A stretch of DNA of 64,000 nucleotides from DATFVJ01 sp963851085 (GCA_963851085.1 CAWKNX010000005.1:325494-389493); one strand, 5' to 3'. Numbered from the stretch's first letter, positions 53,250 to 63,258 are shown. Numbers and translations: made by a program. Notes: generated by a model from the sequence alone, not told the origin.

Positions 53250-56060
53250 GTGTTGACCTTTTCCGACAGCAGGCCGCCGGCGGCCGCCGTGGCTGCTGGC
53301 GGGGGCGTGTTTGTTGGCCGGGCGGGTGAGCTGGCCATGCTGGAGGCGGCTGCAGCGGCGGCGCGATGCGGCGAGCCCAGGGTGGTGCTAGTCGAGGGGG
53401 AGGGGGGCGCTGGCAAGTCGACCCTGCTGGCCCGGTTCGCGTCGGGGCTGCCCGGCGCGACGGTGATGCGCGCTAGCGGTGACGAGGCGGAGCTGTTGCT
53501 GCCCTATGGAGTGGTGGGTCAGCTGGTGGCCAGCGCCCGGGGGGCGGGGGGCAGCCCGCCGGGATTGCTGGCCCCGGAGCTGAGCGACGGGGTTGACCCG
53601 GTGGCGGTGGGTGCCGACCTGGTGGTGTGGCTGGGCCGGTTCCCAGGGATGGTGCTGGCGCTGATCGATGATCTGCAGTGGGCGGATGGGCCGTCGGCGC
53701 GGGCGTTGCTGTTCGCGGTGCGCCGGTTGCAGGCGGACCGGGTGCTGGTGGTGGTGTCGGCCCGGCCGGGCGAGCTGGCCCGGCTGGGCGAGGGGTGGCT
53801 GCGTTTCTTTGCGGGGGACCACCGGGCGGGCCGGCTCCGCCTCGCTGGCCTGGGGCCGGAGGACGTGGTGGCGCTGAGCCGGGCGCTGGGGCTGGGCGAG
53901 CTGCCGCGACGCGCGGCCGGCCGTCTGCTGGAGGAGACGGGCGGTAACCTGTTGTACTGCCGGGCGGTGCTGGAGGAGTTCGGGATCGAGGGCCTTGACC
54001 TGGGCGGCGGATCGCTGGGGGTGCCGCGGTCGCTGGCCGGGGTGGTGCTCTTGCGGGTGGGCGCGCTGAGCCCGGCTGCCCGGGAGCTGGTGGTGGCGGC
54101 GGCGGTGCTGGGTGACCACTGCGAGCTGGCGGCAGCGGCCGCGTTGGCCGACCTGGGTGATCCGCTGCCGGGGCTGGGGGAAGCGGTGGCGGCGGGGATC
54201 TTGGCCGAGCAGCCGGGCGGGGGCCTGGCCGGGATCGGGTTCACCCATTTGCTGGTGCGGCGGGCTGTGTATGGCGATCTGAGCCCGGCGCGGCGGCGCC
54301 GGCTGCACCAGCGGGCGGCGGGTTTCGTGGACTGGCACCGGGCGCTGGGGCAGCGGGTGGCGGCGGCGGCCGGCCCGGACGACGTGCTGGCCGACGAGCT
54401 GGAGGCGGCCAGCTGGGAGGCTCGCCACCTGGGCAGGACGGCACAGGCGGCGGCCTGGCTGGCGCAGGCGGCGGCAGTGAGCAGCGAGCGCGAGGTGGCC
54501 GATCGCCGCCTGCTGGACGCGCTGGAGATCCTAATCGATCACGGCGAGGTGGCGGAGGCGGAGGTCCTTGCCGTCCGGGTGACGGCGGCCGGGCGGAGCG
54601 CGCGGCGCAGCGGGTTGCTGGGCGGGCTGGATTTCCTCGCGGGCCGGGCCGCTGCGGGCGAGGCCCGCCTGCTGGAGGCGTGGCAGGTCCACGTCCCGGC
54701 CCAGGACGCGTCCGTCGGCGCCGCCGCCGCTTTCCATTTGGCGGTGTTGTGCCTGGTCGCGGGCCGGATCCGGGAGGCGATCGAATGGGGCGAGCGGGCG
54801 GCGGCGGCGGCCGGTGCCGGCCCGGCCGCCGTGCGCCACCAGGCCCTGGGCGTGCTGGCAATCGCCCTATTTGCCGATGGGCGGGGACCCGAGGGCCTGG
54901 CCCGGCTGGCGTTCCTGCCCACCGCCCCGGCCGAGGTGCCGCGAGAGGACACCGACACCCTCGTCATGCGGGGCCAGGTCAGGGTCTTGACCGAGGACCT
55001 GACCGGGGCGATCGCCGATCTTTCCATCGCGGCGGCGAGGCTGCGTGCCGGTGTCCCGCTGGGCACCGCCAGCGAGTGCCTGTACTACCTGGCGGAAGCC
55101 GAGTACCTCCTCGGATCCTGGGACGACGCCGTGCTGCACGCGCAGCTGGCCGTCTCGCTGGCCCAAGACGCCGACCGGGTGTGGGAGCTCAGCTTCGTGC
55201 ACAGTGTCGCCGCTGTTGTTCCCGCGCTGCGCGGCGACTGGGAGCTGGCTAGCGAGCACGTCCGGATGGCCACCGAGGCCGGCCAGGCGGTCGGCACCGC
55301 GGGGGCGATCGGCGCGGCCGCCATCGCCCGGACGTTCCTGGCCATGGCCCGCGGCGATCTGGAAGGCGTAGTCGGCGGCGCCGCGGCCGTGCGCGCAACG
55401 GGCCGGACGAAGTTCCCGAGTCTCATGCCCTACGACTGGCGGTCCCTCGAGATCGACGCTCTCATTGGCTTGGGCCGTCTCGGTCAGGCGGAGACGGCTC
55501 TGGCCGAGCTGGACGCGGTTGTGCCACCGGCTGGCCCGGCGTCGGCCCTGGTGGCCGCCGCCCGGCTGCGCGGTGACCTGGCCACTGCGGCCGGGCACCC
55601 GGCCGACGCGGCCGCGGCGTTTGAGACCGCCTGGCGCCGGGCCCAGGACGTGCAGGTGCCGTTGGCATTGGCCCAGCTGGAGATCTCCGACGCCCGCCGG
55701 CTGTGCGCGGCCGGCCAGCTGCAAGCGGCCGTCGCGCGGTTGCGGTCCGCCCGGCAGCGCCTGATCACCCTGGGCGCACGGCCCAGCCTGGAGGCCTGCG
55801 ACCGGGAGCTCGCCGCTGCCGCCGGGTCCGTGGGGCCGCAAACGGCGCCCGCTCTGCCCGGTCTTACCCCGGCCGAGCAGGCGGTGGCCCGCCTGGTTGC
55901 GACCGGCCGCTCCAACCGCCAGGCGGCGGGCGAGCTGTACGTGAGCGTCAAGACCGTCGAGTTCCACCTCGGGAACATCTTCGGCAAGCTCGGGATCCGA
56001 TCCCGCAAAGACCTCATTGCCCGCATCGGCGTCCCGCCGCCCCACCCAGAAGAAAACTAG
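53250..56060 (+). CDS. LAL-type LuxR regulator, module copy 2, intact
   Basis: 936 residues from GTG 53250 (GGGGAGGCGA upstream, also conserved in copy 1). FVGRAGELAMLEAAAAAARC, Walker A VEGEGGAGKSTLLARF (about residues 51-66), Walker B-like LALIDDLQWADGPSARALLF, long TPR-like middle, C-terminal LuxR HTH (LTPAEQAVARLVATGRSNRQ, then VSVKTVEFHLGNIFGKLGIR). It probably activates the GMC/ALDH genes that follow. The 176-base gap to GMC contains AGGGACACGG and GTGACGATGACCGAGTGACC, both conserved in copy 1. Confidence 0.92.
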   Translation: MLTFSDSRPPAAAVAAGGGVFVGRAGELAMLEAAAAAARCGEPRVVLVEGEGGAGKSTLLARFASGLPGATVMRASGDEAELLLPYGVVGQLVASARGAGGSPPGLLAPELSDGVDPVAVGADLVVWLGRFPGMVLALIDDLQWADGPSARALLFAVRRLQADRVLVVVSARPGELARLGEGWLRFFAGDHRAGRLRLAGLGPEDVVALSRALGLGELPRRAAGRLLEETGGNLLYCRAVLEEFGIEGLDLGGGSLGVPRSLAGVVLLRVGALSPAARELVVAAAVLGDHCELAAAAALADLGDPLPGLGEAVAAGILAEQPGGGLAGIGFTHLLVRRAVYGDLSPARRRRLHQRAAGFVDWHRALGQRVAAAAGPDDVLADELEAASWEARHLGRTAQAAAWLAQAAAVSSEREVADRRLLDALEILIDHGEVAEAEVLAVRVTAAGRSARRSGLLGGLDFLAGRAAAGEARLLEAWQVHVPAQDASVGAAAAFHLAVLCLVAGRIREAIEWGERAAAAAGAGPAAVRHQALGVLAIALFADGRGPEGLARLAFLPTAPAEVPREDTDTLVMRGQVRVLTEDLTGAIADLSIAAARLRAGVPLGTASECLYYLAEAEYLLGSWDDAVLHAQLAVSLAQDADRVWELSFVHSVAAVVPALRGDWELASEHVRMATEAGQAVGTAGAIGAAAIARTFLAMARGDLEGVVGGAAAVRATGRTKFPSLMPYDWRSLEIDALIGLGRLGQAETALAELDAVVPPAGPASALVAAARLRGDLATAAGHPADAAAAFETAWRRAQDVQVPLALAQLEISDARRLCAAGQLQAAVARLRSARQRLITLGARPSLEACDRELAAAAGSVGPQTAPALPGLTPAEQAVARLVATGRSNRQAAGELYVSVKTVEFHLGNIFGKLGIRSRKDLIARIGVPPPHPEEN

Positions 56061-56236
56061 GGTCAAGCCTAGGGTCCCGGCCCCAGGGACACGGCTTCAC
56101 CGGACCAGTGACGATGACCGAGTGACCTCGACCTCACCGGTAACTGGCCTCGAGGCCGCGCCGACGCGGCCTGCGGCGTCGGGTGGCACGCCGCTCGTTC
56201 CACTCGCGAGCTGCACGTTCGTTATAGGAGCTACGC

Positions 56237-57851
56237 GTGGCTGATCAGGATTCCTTCGACTATGTGGTCGTCGGTGCGGGGAGTGCCGGGTGTGTGCTGG
56301 CGGCGCGGCTGACCGAGGACCCGGCGGTGTCGGTGCTGTTGCTGGAGGCGGGGCCGCCGGCTGATGCTGACGAGGTCCGCATCCCGGCGGCGTTCTCCGC
56401 CCTGTTCAAGACGCGCTGGGACTGGAACTACACGACGGTCGGCCAAAAGCACTTCGGCGGGCGGCGTGCGTACTGGCCGCGGATGAAGGCTCTCGGCGGC
56501 TGTTCGGCGATGAACGCGATGATCTACATGCGGGGGAACCGGCTCGACTACGACTGCTGGCGTGATGTGCACGGCGCCACCGGCTGGGGTTACGCGGATG
56601 TGCTGCCCTATTTCATCCGCTCGGAGGCCAACACCCGCCTCGGCGGGCCTCACCACGGGTGGGAGGGCCCGCTGCATGTCGAGGACCGCCGCTACACTCA
56701 CGAGCTGTCCCGGGCGTGGGTGGAGGCGGCAGTCGCGTGGGGGCTCAAGCCCACCGACGACTTCAACGGCGCTGCACAGGAGGGTGCCGGGCTTTACCAG
56801 GTCACCTGCAAGCGCGGGCGCCGCTGGACGGCCGCGGACGGATACCTCGGCCCGGCGCTAGGCCGACCCAATCTGGTCGTCCGCACCGCAGCGCAGGCCA
56901 CCCGGATCGTGCTGGAGGGAACGCGCGCGGCCGGTGTGGCCTACCGCCAGCAGGGCACTGACCGGACCGCGCACGCCCGCGTCGAGGTACTGCTGGCCGG
57001 GGGTGCGATCAACTCGCCACAGCTGCTGATGCTGTCCGGAATCGGCCCAGCGGCGCATCTGCGTGAGCTCGGCATCGGCGTCGCCGCCGACCTGCCGGTG
57101 GGCGAGAACCTGCACGACCATCCCGCGGTGCCGCTGATCTGGCACACCCGCGGCACCACCGACCTGGCCGACTTCGCCACGCCGGGCCGGCTCGCCCAGT
57201 GGCGGCTGTTCGGCCGCGGCCCGCTGACCTCCAACGTCGCGGAGGCCGGCGCGTTCTTCACCAGCCGCGACGGCCTGCCCGCCCCCGACATCCAGCCGCA
57301 CGTGGCGCCGACCGGCTTCTACGACAACGGCCTGCGGGAACCGGCCGGCCGGATGGTCACCACCGGCCCCGTCCTGGTCGCCGTGGCCAGCCGCGGACGG
57401 CTGCGGCTGGCCTCAGCTGACCCGCTGTGGCGGCCCCAGATCGACCCGGGTTACTTCGACGACCCCGCCGATCTGGACGCCATGCTGGCCGGCTGCCGGG
57501 CCCTGCTCGAGATCGCCGGCCAGGCCCCGATGCGCGGGCTGGCCGGCCGCCCGTTCCTGCCCGCCGACGGACGCGACAGCACCGACGAACAGCTGCTCGG
57601 CCACATCCGGGAGCTGGGCCCAGACGCTCTATCACCCGGTCGGCACCTGCGCGATGGGCAGCGGTGAGACCGCCGTCGTCGACCCGCAGCTGCGGGTCTA
57701 CGGGATCGAGGACCTCCGCGTCGTCGATGCCTCAGTGATGCCCGCCATCCCCCGCGGCAACACCAACGCGCCCACCATCATGATCGCGGAGAAGGCGGCC
57801 GACCTCATCCGCGGCATGCCTGCGCTTACCACCAAGGAGCCGGCACCGTGA
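56237..57851 (+). pseudogene. GMC oxidoreductase, module copy 2, one frameshift near the C-terminus
   Basis: GTG 56237 after TATAGGAGC. FAD motif YVVVGAGSAGCVLAARL, GMC signature region WPRMKALGGCSAMNAMIYMR, and an NSPQLLMLSGIGPA segment. The first 450 residues are one frame. Near 57612 an extra A (CCGGGAGCTGGG versus CCGGGGCTGGG in copy 1) shifts the frame. The catalytic-His region (YHPVGTCAMGSG in copy 1) and the C-terminal VDASVMPAIPRGNTNAPT are then read in another frame, ending at 57851. If real, the enzyme lacks its active-site His. If a base-calling error, the gene is intact. Confidence 0.88.
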
Positions 57852-59380
57852 CCAGTACACCCCCCGACTCATTCATCACCGAGCGTCGCGGCCTAGTCAC
57901 CTTCGACTCGCTGGACCCGGCGACCGGCGAGGTGGTCGGCAGCTACCCCGTGCATGACGCCGCGGCGGTCAACGCCGCGGTGGCGCGGGCCCGGGCCGCG
58001 GCCGGCTTCTGGTCGCCGCTGACCTTCGCCGAACGCGGCCGGCGGCTGGCCACCTGGGCGGGCGTGCTCACCCGCCGTATCGGCCAGCTGGCCGAGCTGG
58101 TCCACGCCGAGAACGGCAAGCCGCATTCGGACGCGCAACTGGAGATCGTGCTCGCGATCGAGCACATCGCGTGGGCGGCCAAGCACGCCGGCAAGGTGCT
58201 CGGCCCGCGGAAGACCTCCCCCGGCCTGCTGATGCGCAACCACGCCGCGACGGTCGAGTACCAGCCCCTCGGTGTCGTCGGCGTGATCGGGCCATGGAAC
58301 TACCCGGTGTTCACCCCGCTCGGTTCCATCGCCTACGCCCTGGCCGCCGGCAACGCGGTGGTCTACAAGCCCAGTGAGCACACTCCCGGCGTCGGCGCCT
58401 GGCTGGTCGATGCGTTCGCGCAGGTGGTCCCCGAAGCGCCGGTGCTGCAGCTGGTCACCGGATTCGGCGCGACCGGCGACGCCCTGTGCCGGGCCGGCGT
58501 GGACAAGATCGCCTTCACCGGCTCGGCGGCCACCGCCAAGAAGGTGATGCACGCCTGCGCCGACGGGCTGGTCCCCCTCATCATCGAAGGCGGCGGCAAG
58601 GACGCGCTGCTCGTCGACGCCGACGCCGACATCGGCGCGGCCGCCGACGCCGCGGTCTGGGGTGGCATGTCCAACGCCGGGCAAACCTGCGCCGGGGTCG
58701 AGCGGGTCTACGTCCACCGGCAGGTCTACGACGCGTTCGTCGCCGAGGTCACCGCCCGGGTCCAGGACCTGCGGGCCGGGCCCGATCAGAAAATCGGCCC
58801 CATGACGATGCCGGCCCAGGCGGGCGTGATCCGCCGGCACATCGCCGACGCACTGGCCCGTGGCGGCACAGCCCTCGCCGGCGGCCTGGACGCGGTGGGC
58901 GAGCGTTACGTGCAGCCGACCGTGCTGGTCGACGTGCCCGAGGACTCCGTCGCGGTGACCGAGGAGACCTTCGGCCCCACGCTGACCATCGCGAAGGTGC
59001 CCGACATGGACGAGGCCGTGCGCCGCGCCAACGCCTCAACCTACGGCCTGGGCGCCACCGTGTTCTCCCGCGCCCACGGCGCACAGCTGGCCCGCCGGAT
59101 CCGCGCCGGAATGGTCTCGGTGAACTCGGTCATCTCCTTCGCCGCCATCCCATCGCTGCCCTGGGGAGGGGTCGGGCAATCCGGTTTCGGGCGAATCCAC
59201 GGCCCCGACGGGCTGCGCGAATTCACCGCCGCCAAGGCCATCGCCCGGCAGCGCTTCACCGCGCCGCTCCGGTTGACCACCTTCGCCCGCTCCGCCCGCG
59301 CGGACAAGGCGATCGTCACCCTGACCACCCTGCGGCACGGCCGCGCCAACAACCTTCCCCGGCGCGGCCGACGAGGCTGA
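57848..59380 (+). CDS. Aldehyde dehydrogenase, module copy 2, intact
   Basis: 510 residues; GTG 57848 overlaps the GMC stop (GTGA). NAD-binding Rossmann region and KIAFTGSAATAKKV, general-base Glu in IIEGGGKDALLVDADADI, nucleophile Cys in SNAGQTCAGVERVYVHRQ, and C-terminal FAAIPSLPWGGVGQSGFGR. Length is typical of the ALDH superfamily (about 490-510). It should oxidise the aldehyde made by the GMC enzyme to an acid with NAD(P). It has almost the same DNA sequence as copy 1, much closer than the neighbouring LAL and GMC genes are to their copies. Confidence 0.93.
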   Translation: MTSTPPDSFITERRGLVTFDSLDPATGEVVGSYPVHDAAAVNAAVARARAAAGFWSPLTFAERGRRLATWAGVLTRRIGQLAELVHAENGKPHSDAQLEIVLAIEHIAWAAKHAGKVLGPRKTSPGLLMRNHAATVEYQPLGVVGVIGPWNYPVFTPLGSIAYALAAGNAVVYKPSEHTPGVGAWLVDAFAQVVPEAPVLQLVTGFGATGDALCRAGVDKIAFTGSAATAKKVMHACADGLVPLIIEGGGKDALLVDADADIGAAADAAVWGGMSNAGQTCAGVERVYVHRQVYDAFVAEVTARVQDLRAGPDQKIGPMTMPAQAGVIRRHIADALARGGTALAGGLDAVGERYVQPTVLVDVPEDSVAVTEETFGPTLTIAKVPDMDEAVRRANASTYGLGATVFSRAHGAQLARRIRAGMVSVNSVISFAAIPSLPWGGVGQSGFGRIHGPDGLREFTAAKAIARQRFTAPLRLTTFARSARADKAIVTLTTLRHGRANNLPRRGRRG

Positions 59381-60228
59381 GGCTGAGGACAACACCGATG
59401 ACTCACCACCCAATCGCGTACCCCAATGGCATCCAGGCGACATTCAGCATCAAAACCAGCCGTAGGGCTCGCGACCAAGAACCGCCGCTATGCGTGTCCG
59501 CTTGGCTTGACGCGATCATCGGTACGGCGTGAGAGCGCAGGTAGCACAGAACTGGACGTTATGGCCGTGATGGTCTCCGGGTGATTGCAGCCGCGATGCC
59601 AGTACGTATTCGGCGTTCGGCGCTGAGCGCGCGTCCCTGCGTCCGATGAATCTTCACTGTCAGTGAGAGCCCTCCCAGCTTGATCAGTATCGCCGGACAG
59701 GCCCGAATGTTGCCATGTTGGCGAACCCGTCGCCGTCGAGCAGAACATTCTGGTTTCGGTCGTTCTCAAAAGACGGTGCCCCGTTGCTTTGGGTGCAACG
59801 GGCGGCCAGTTCGATGCTGCCAAGCCCGCTCGAAGTACCAGGTCAGCATGTGAATCTCGGTGTCGCTGACCATTCTGGTTTGATCGCCTGACCGTGATTT
59901 GACCGTCGTACTGCGCTCTGCCCACGGGCACGCGGTGGCGCAGATCGTGCCCGCGCGGCACGCCTTACGCCAGACGGCCGTGGCTAGCTGAACAGATCGG
60001 GATGAGCCAGGCGACACCCGGATGGCACGTTGGTGGGTTGCGGCGGCCGCTGTCTGAGATATGCGATTCCTGGGGGCCGCTGGACGTGCGCGAACGCGAA
60101 ATGTGGCCGGGCGGCTTGTTGCTTCCGCTGTGGTTACTTCTATATCTGGGAGGTGCATGCGGCGGAGGGGCTCGCCGTTGACTGCGGTTCCTCGCCAACG
60201 GTCCCTGCCCAGCGGGTAGGAGGCCGCA
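59381..60228. other. About 850 bases without a confident gene
   Basis: A 44-codon frame from ATG 59398 (MTHHPIAYPNGIQATFSIKT) may be a small protein but has only a weak GAGGACAAC site. A hairpin CCCGTTGC-TTTGGGT-GCAACGGG lies at 59780-59802. Other open frames are low-complexity. Confidence 0.45.
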
Positions 60229-61440
60229 TGCTTCAGGTCGACCGTGAATTCGTGTACTCGGGTTCGGGCTCGGCAGCAGGGGCGCCGCCACCGTCGAGGT
60301 CGTGTCCGTGCCGCTCGGCGGGCGCCGATCCGGTGACCTGGCAGGACGAGGTGGGTCTTGAGCGGCTTGCGCATCTGTATCAGTGCGAAGGGTTGTCGAC
60401 CTACCGCATCGCCGAGCTGACAGGTTCCGAGCGGCAGCGCGTCACCCGGATTCTGCGCCGGGCGGGAGTGCCGCTTCGGCCGCGCGGCGCTGGCGGACGC
60501 CGGCCACTGCGGCGCCGGCGATCCGGCGGATCTGTCCGAGGTTTTGGCCTTGTTATACGCGCACGGAGGTCTCACTTCCCGGCAGGTCGGTGCGCTCCTC
60601 GGGATACCTGAGCGGACGATCCGGGATCGCCTGCGCCGGTACGGCATCCAAGTCCGCAGCCGGGGCCGCTGCAATCGCGAGGATCGGCGCGTGGTACCGG
60701 CAGGCATCCTCTTGGCCTTGTACAGCGGCGCCGGCATGACTGCCGCCGAAGTCGGCCGTTTGCTAGGGATCTCGCACAATGTGGTCCTGCGCAGCGCGCA
60801 TTCGTTCGGGCTTGCGGTCAGGGTCGGCGGCGCGGTCCCGCCGTCAGGCCCGGAGGAGATCGAGCTGATTGCCGCGCTCTACTCCGATGGGCTCGTCGAT
60901 GCCGCACTGCGCAAGCACAAGATCCTGCGTGTGCGGGCGGGTGGCCCGGTCTGGGAGCGTTTCCCTGAACCGGTCCCGCTCAGCAGGCAGCTTGTCGGGG
61001 ATCTTTACTGGGGCTGCGGCGTTGGGCTCAACCATATCGAGCTTGTCACCGGGCAGCCGGCGATGACCGTGCGGGGTTTCATGCGCCGCGCAGGCATGCT
61101 GCTCCGTCATCCGGGCGGCCGGTCGCCCTTCATGCGGCGCTGGCGGACCGGGCTGGCAGCAGACAGGCAGCCGTCCGCGCCGGGCTGGCCAGAACCCGTC
61201 CGGCCGGTGCGTGATGGCGCCGGTGTGGGCGTGGGGGGCGTGGACGTTGCGGCAGCCTGGGCGGGCCGCCCCCCGGCGGCAGTGGTCCCGGAAACGACCG
61301 ATTCCGGGACCCGGCCTCAGCGCCACCGCAGGTCCCCCGGAGGCCCCGCCCGGGCGGTTGCGGGCGCCGGTGAGAAACGGGGTCACCAGCCGCAAACCGC
61401 CGGCGGGCGAAGGCAGGACTCATGGCCGGTGCACAGGTGA
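60229..61440 (+). pseudogene. Multi-HTH DNA-binding protein, one frameshift
   Basis: Successive HTH-like units of 45-60 residues: RLAHLYQCEGLSTYRIAELT then GSERQRVTRILRRAGVPLRP; LALLYAHGGLTSRQVGALLG then IPERTIRDRLRRYGIQV; LALYSGAGMTAAEVGRLLGI; and IAALYSDGLVDAALRKH. The first is in one frame (from ATG 60229 or GTG 60331), the rest in the next. The switch is near 60480, where ALADAGHCGAGDPADLSEVL links them. The C-terminal 90 residues are Pro/Arg-rich. Similar repeats of homeodomain-like HTH occur in actinomycete mobile elements. Function unknown. Confidence 0.6.
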
Positions 61441-61459
61441 CTAACGGCCCGGTCGCCGC

Positions 61460-61858
61460 GTGCCCCGCAGGCATACCGTCGCAGCTGTGGATACTTCAAC
61501 GGTTATTGCATCGAGCCCGGTTGAACTGACAGTACGCCTTGCCGCGCTGGCCGACCCGGTGCGGCTGCGCATCGTCGGGGTGCTGGCCGGGGGCGGCCGG
61601 TGCGTGTGCGACCTGCAGGAGAAGGTGCCGGTGGCCGCGAACCTGCTGTCCTACCACCTTCGCGTGCTGCGCGACGCGGGCCTGGTGGCCTCGGCCCGCC
61701 GGGGGCGCTGGATCGACTACCGCCTCGACGGTGAGGGGTTCGCTGCTTTGTGGGCGCAGGCGTCCGCGGCAGGCGTGCCACTGCCCGGCGACCGGGTCAT
61801 CACCGGACGGCGCGGGTCGCCATGCGAGGACGACGGCGAGGGGGTGTGCGGTGACTGA
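61460..61858 (+). CDS. arsR: ArsR family arsenic-responsive repressor
   Basis: 132 residues from GTG 61460 (GTG 61487 is an alternative giving 123). Winged HTH: LAALADPVRLRIVGVLAGGG, the metal-site helix RCVCDLQEKVPVAANLLSYH (CVCDL is the typical As(III) thiolate motif), then LRVLRDAGLVASARRGRWID. Further Cys residues near the end (PCEDDGEGVCGD) may add ligands. It should bind operators and leave on As(III) binding. It overlaps acr3 by 8 bases, so it is the first gene of the operon. Candidate operators lie before arsD (63259-63319). Confidence 0.9.
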   Translation: MPRRHTVAAVDTSTVIASSPVELTVRLAALADPVRLRIVGVLAGGGRCVCDLQEKVPVAANLLSYHLRVLRDAGLVASARRGRWIDYRLDGEGFAALWAQASAAGVPLPGDRVITGRRGSPCEDDGEGVCGD

Positions 61859-62951
61859 CACCAGGACCAGCGAGGTCACTGGCGCGGCCGGGCAGCGGCC
61901 GGTGATGGCCGGGCTGCCGGTGCTGGACCGGTTCCTGCCGGTGTGGATCGGGGCGGCGATGGCCGCCGGGCTGCTGCTCGGCCGCCTGGTCCCGGGCCTG
62001 AACAGCGCGCTGAACCGCGTCGCGGTCCATGGCACCAGCCTGCCGATCGCGCTCGGGCTGCTGTTGATGATGTACCCGGTGCTGGCGAAGGTCCGCTATA
62101 GCGAGATCGGGCGGATCACTGCGGACCGCCGGATGATGACCGTCTCGCTGCTGCTCAACTGGGTGATCGGCCCGGCGGTGATGTTCGCGCTGGCCTGGCT
62201 GCTGCTGGCGGATCAGCCCGCGTACCGGACCGGGGTCATCCTGGTCGGGCTGGCCCGGTGCATCGCGATGGTGCTGATCTGGACCGACCTGGCCTGCGGC
62301 GACCGGGAGATGGCCACCGTGCTCGTCGCCCTCAACGCTGTCTTCCAGGTCCTGCTGTACGCCGCGCTGGGCTTCTTCTACCTGCAGGTACTGCCCGGCT
62401 GGCTCGGCCTGCCGACGGCGAGCCTGCACGTGTCCATCGCCGAGATCGCCGGCACGGTGGCGGTGTTTCTCGGCATTCCGCTGGTGGCCGGGTACCTGAC
62501 CCGCACCATCGGGGAGCGGGCCAAGGGCCGGGACTGGTACGAATCCCGGTTCCTGCCCAAGCTCGGGCCGGTGGCGCTGTACGGGCTGCTGTTCACCGTG
62601 GTGATCCTGTTCGCCCTGCAGGGCAAGAAGATCACCTCCGCGCCGCTCGACGTCGTCAGGATCGCGCTGCCGCTGCTGGCCTACTTCGCGATCATGTGGT
62701 TCGCCGGGTTCGCCATCGGCCGCCGGGTGCACCTGTCCTACCCGCGCACCGCCGCGCTGGCGTTCTCCGCGGCCAGCAACGACTTCGAGCTGGCGATCGC
62801 GGTCGCGATCGGTGTGTTCGGGGTGACCAGCGGCCAGGCACTCGCCGGCGTCGTCGGGCCGCTGATCGAGGTGCCCGTCATGGTCGCCCTGGTCTACGTC
62901 GCGTTGTGGGCCCGCCGCCGCTTCTACACCCCCGAGGAGGCCGCGCCATGA
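61851..62951 (+). CDS. acr3: Acr3-type arsenite efflux permease
   Basis: 366 residues from GTG 61851. Ten hydrophobic helices. Hallmarks include PIALGLLLMMYPVLAKVRYS, LVGLARCIAMVLIWTDLACG (with the conserved Cys required in Acr3) and LALAFSAASNDFELAIAVAI-like sequence (AFSAASNDFELAIAVAIGVF). It exports arsenite using the membrane potential. It overlaps arsR upstream and the DUF2180 gene downstream (ATGA), so the three are translationally coupled. Confidence 0.95.
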   Translation: MTDTRTSEVTGAAGQRPVMAGLPVLDRFLPVWIGAAMAAGLLLGRLVPGLNSALNRVAVHGTSLPIALGLLLMMYPVLAKVRYSEIGRITADRRMMTVSLLLNWVIGPAVMFALAWLLLADQPAYRTGVILVGLARCIAMVLIWTDLACGDREMATVLVALNAVFQVLLYAALGFFYLQVLPGWLGLPTASLHVSIAEIAGTVAVFLGIPLVAGYLTRTIGERAKGRDWYESRFLPKLGPVALYGLLFTVVILFALQGKKITSAPLDVVRIALPLLAYFAIMWFAGFAIGRRVHLSYPRTAALAFSAASNDFELAIAVAIGVFGVTSGQALAGVVGPLIEVPVMVALVYVALWARRRFYTPEEAAP

Positions 62952-63184
62952 ACTGCTTTGACTGCGCAGCGCTTGGCGACCACGTCGATGCCGTCGCCAT
63001 CTGCGCCGACTGCGGCGCCGCCGTCTGCCACGATCACGCGCACGTCACCGCCCGCTGGCTGACCCGGACCATGGTGATCAACCGCGTCGTCACCGTCGAG
63101 CCGCCCGCGCGCACCATCCGCTGCGGCGTCTGCCAGGCCGCCCACGACGCCGCGCCCGCCACCGGCTACGCGGCGGCAGGCTGA
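62948..63184 (+). CDS. DUF2180 family Cys-rich protein
   Basis: 78 residues. MNCFDCAALGDHVDAVAICA then DCGAAVCHDHAHVTARWLTR, ending with IRCGVCQAAHDAAP. Four CxxC/CxxxC-like pairs plus His residues suggest two zinc-binding knuckles. DUF2180 proteins are frequently encoded in actinobacterial ars operons, but their biochemical role is not established. A thiol-rich partner in metalloid handling is an inference. Its ATG overlaps the acr3 stop. Confidence 0.85.
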   Translation: MNCFDCAALGDHVDAVAICADCGAAVCHDHAHVTARWLTRTMVINRVVTVEPPARTIRCGVCQAAHDAAPATGYAAAG

Positions 63185-63258
63185 TGAGCAAGAACACGGC
63201 AGGCGCCACCGTGCCGGTCTGGATTCGGCATCGTCAGAGATTTCGACATGCGTCTATT

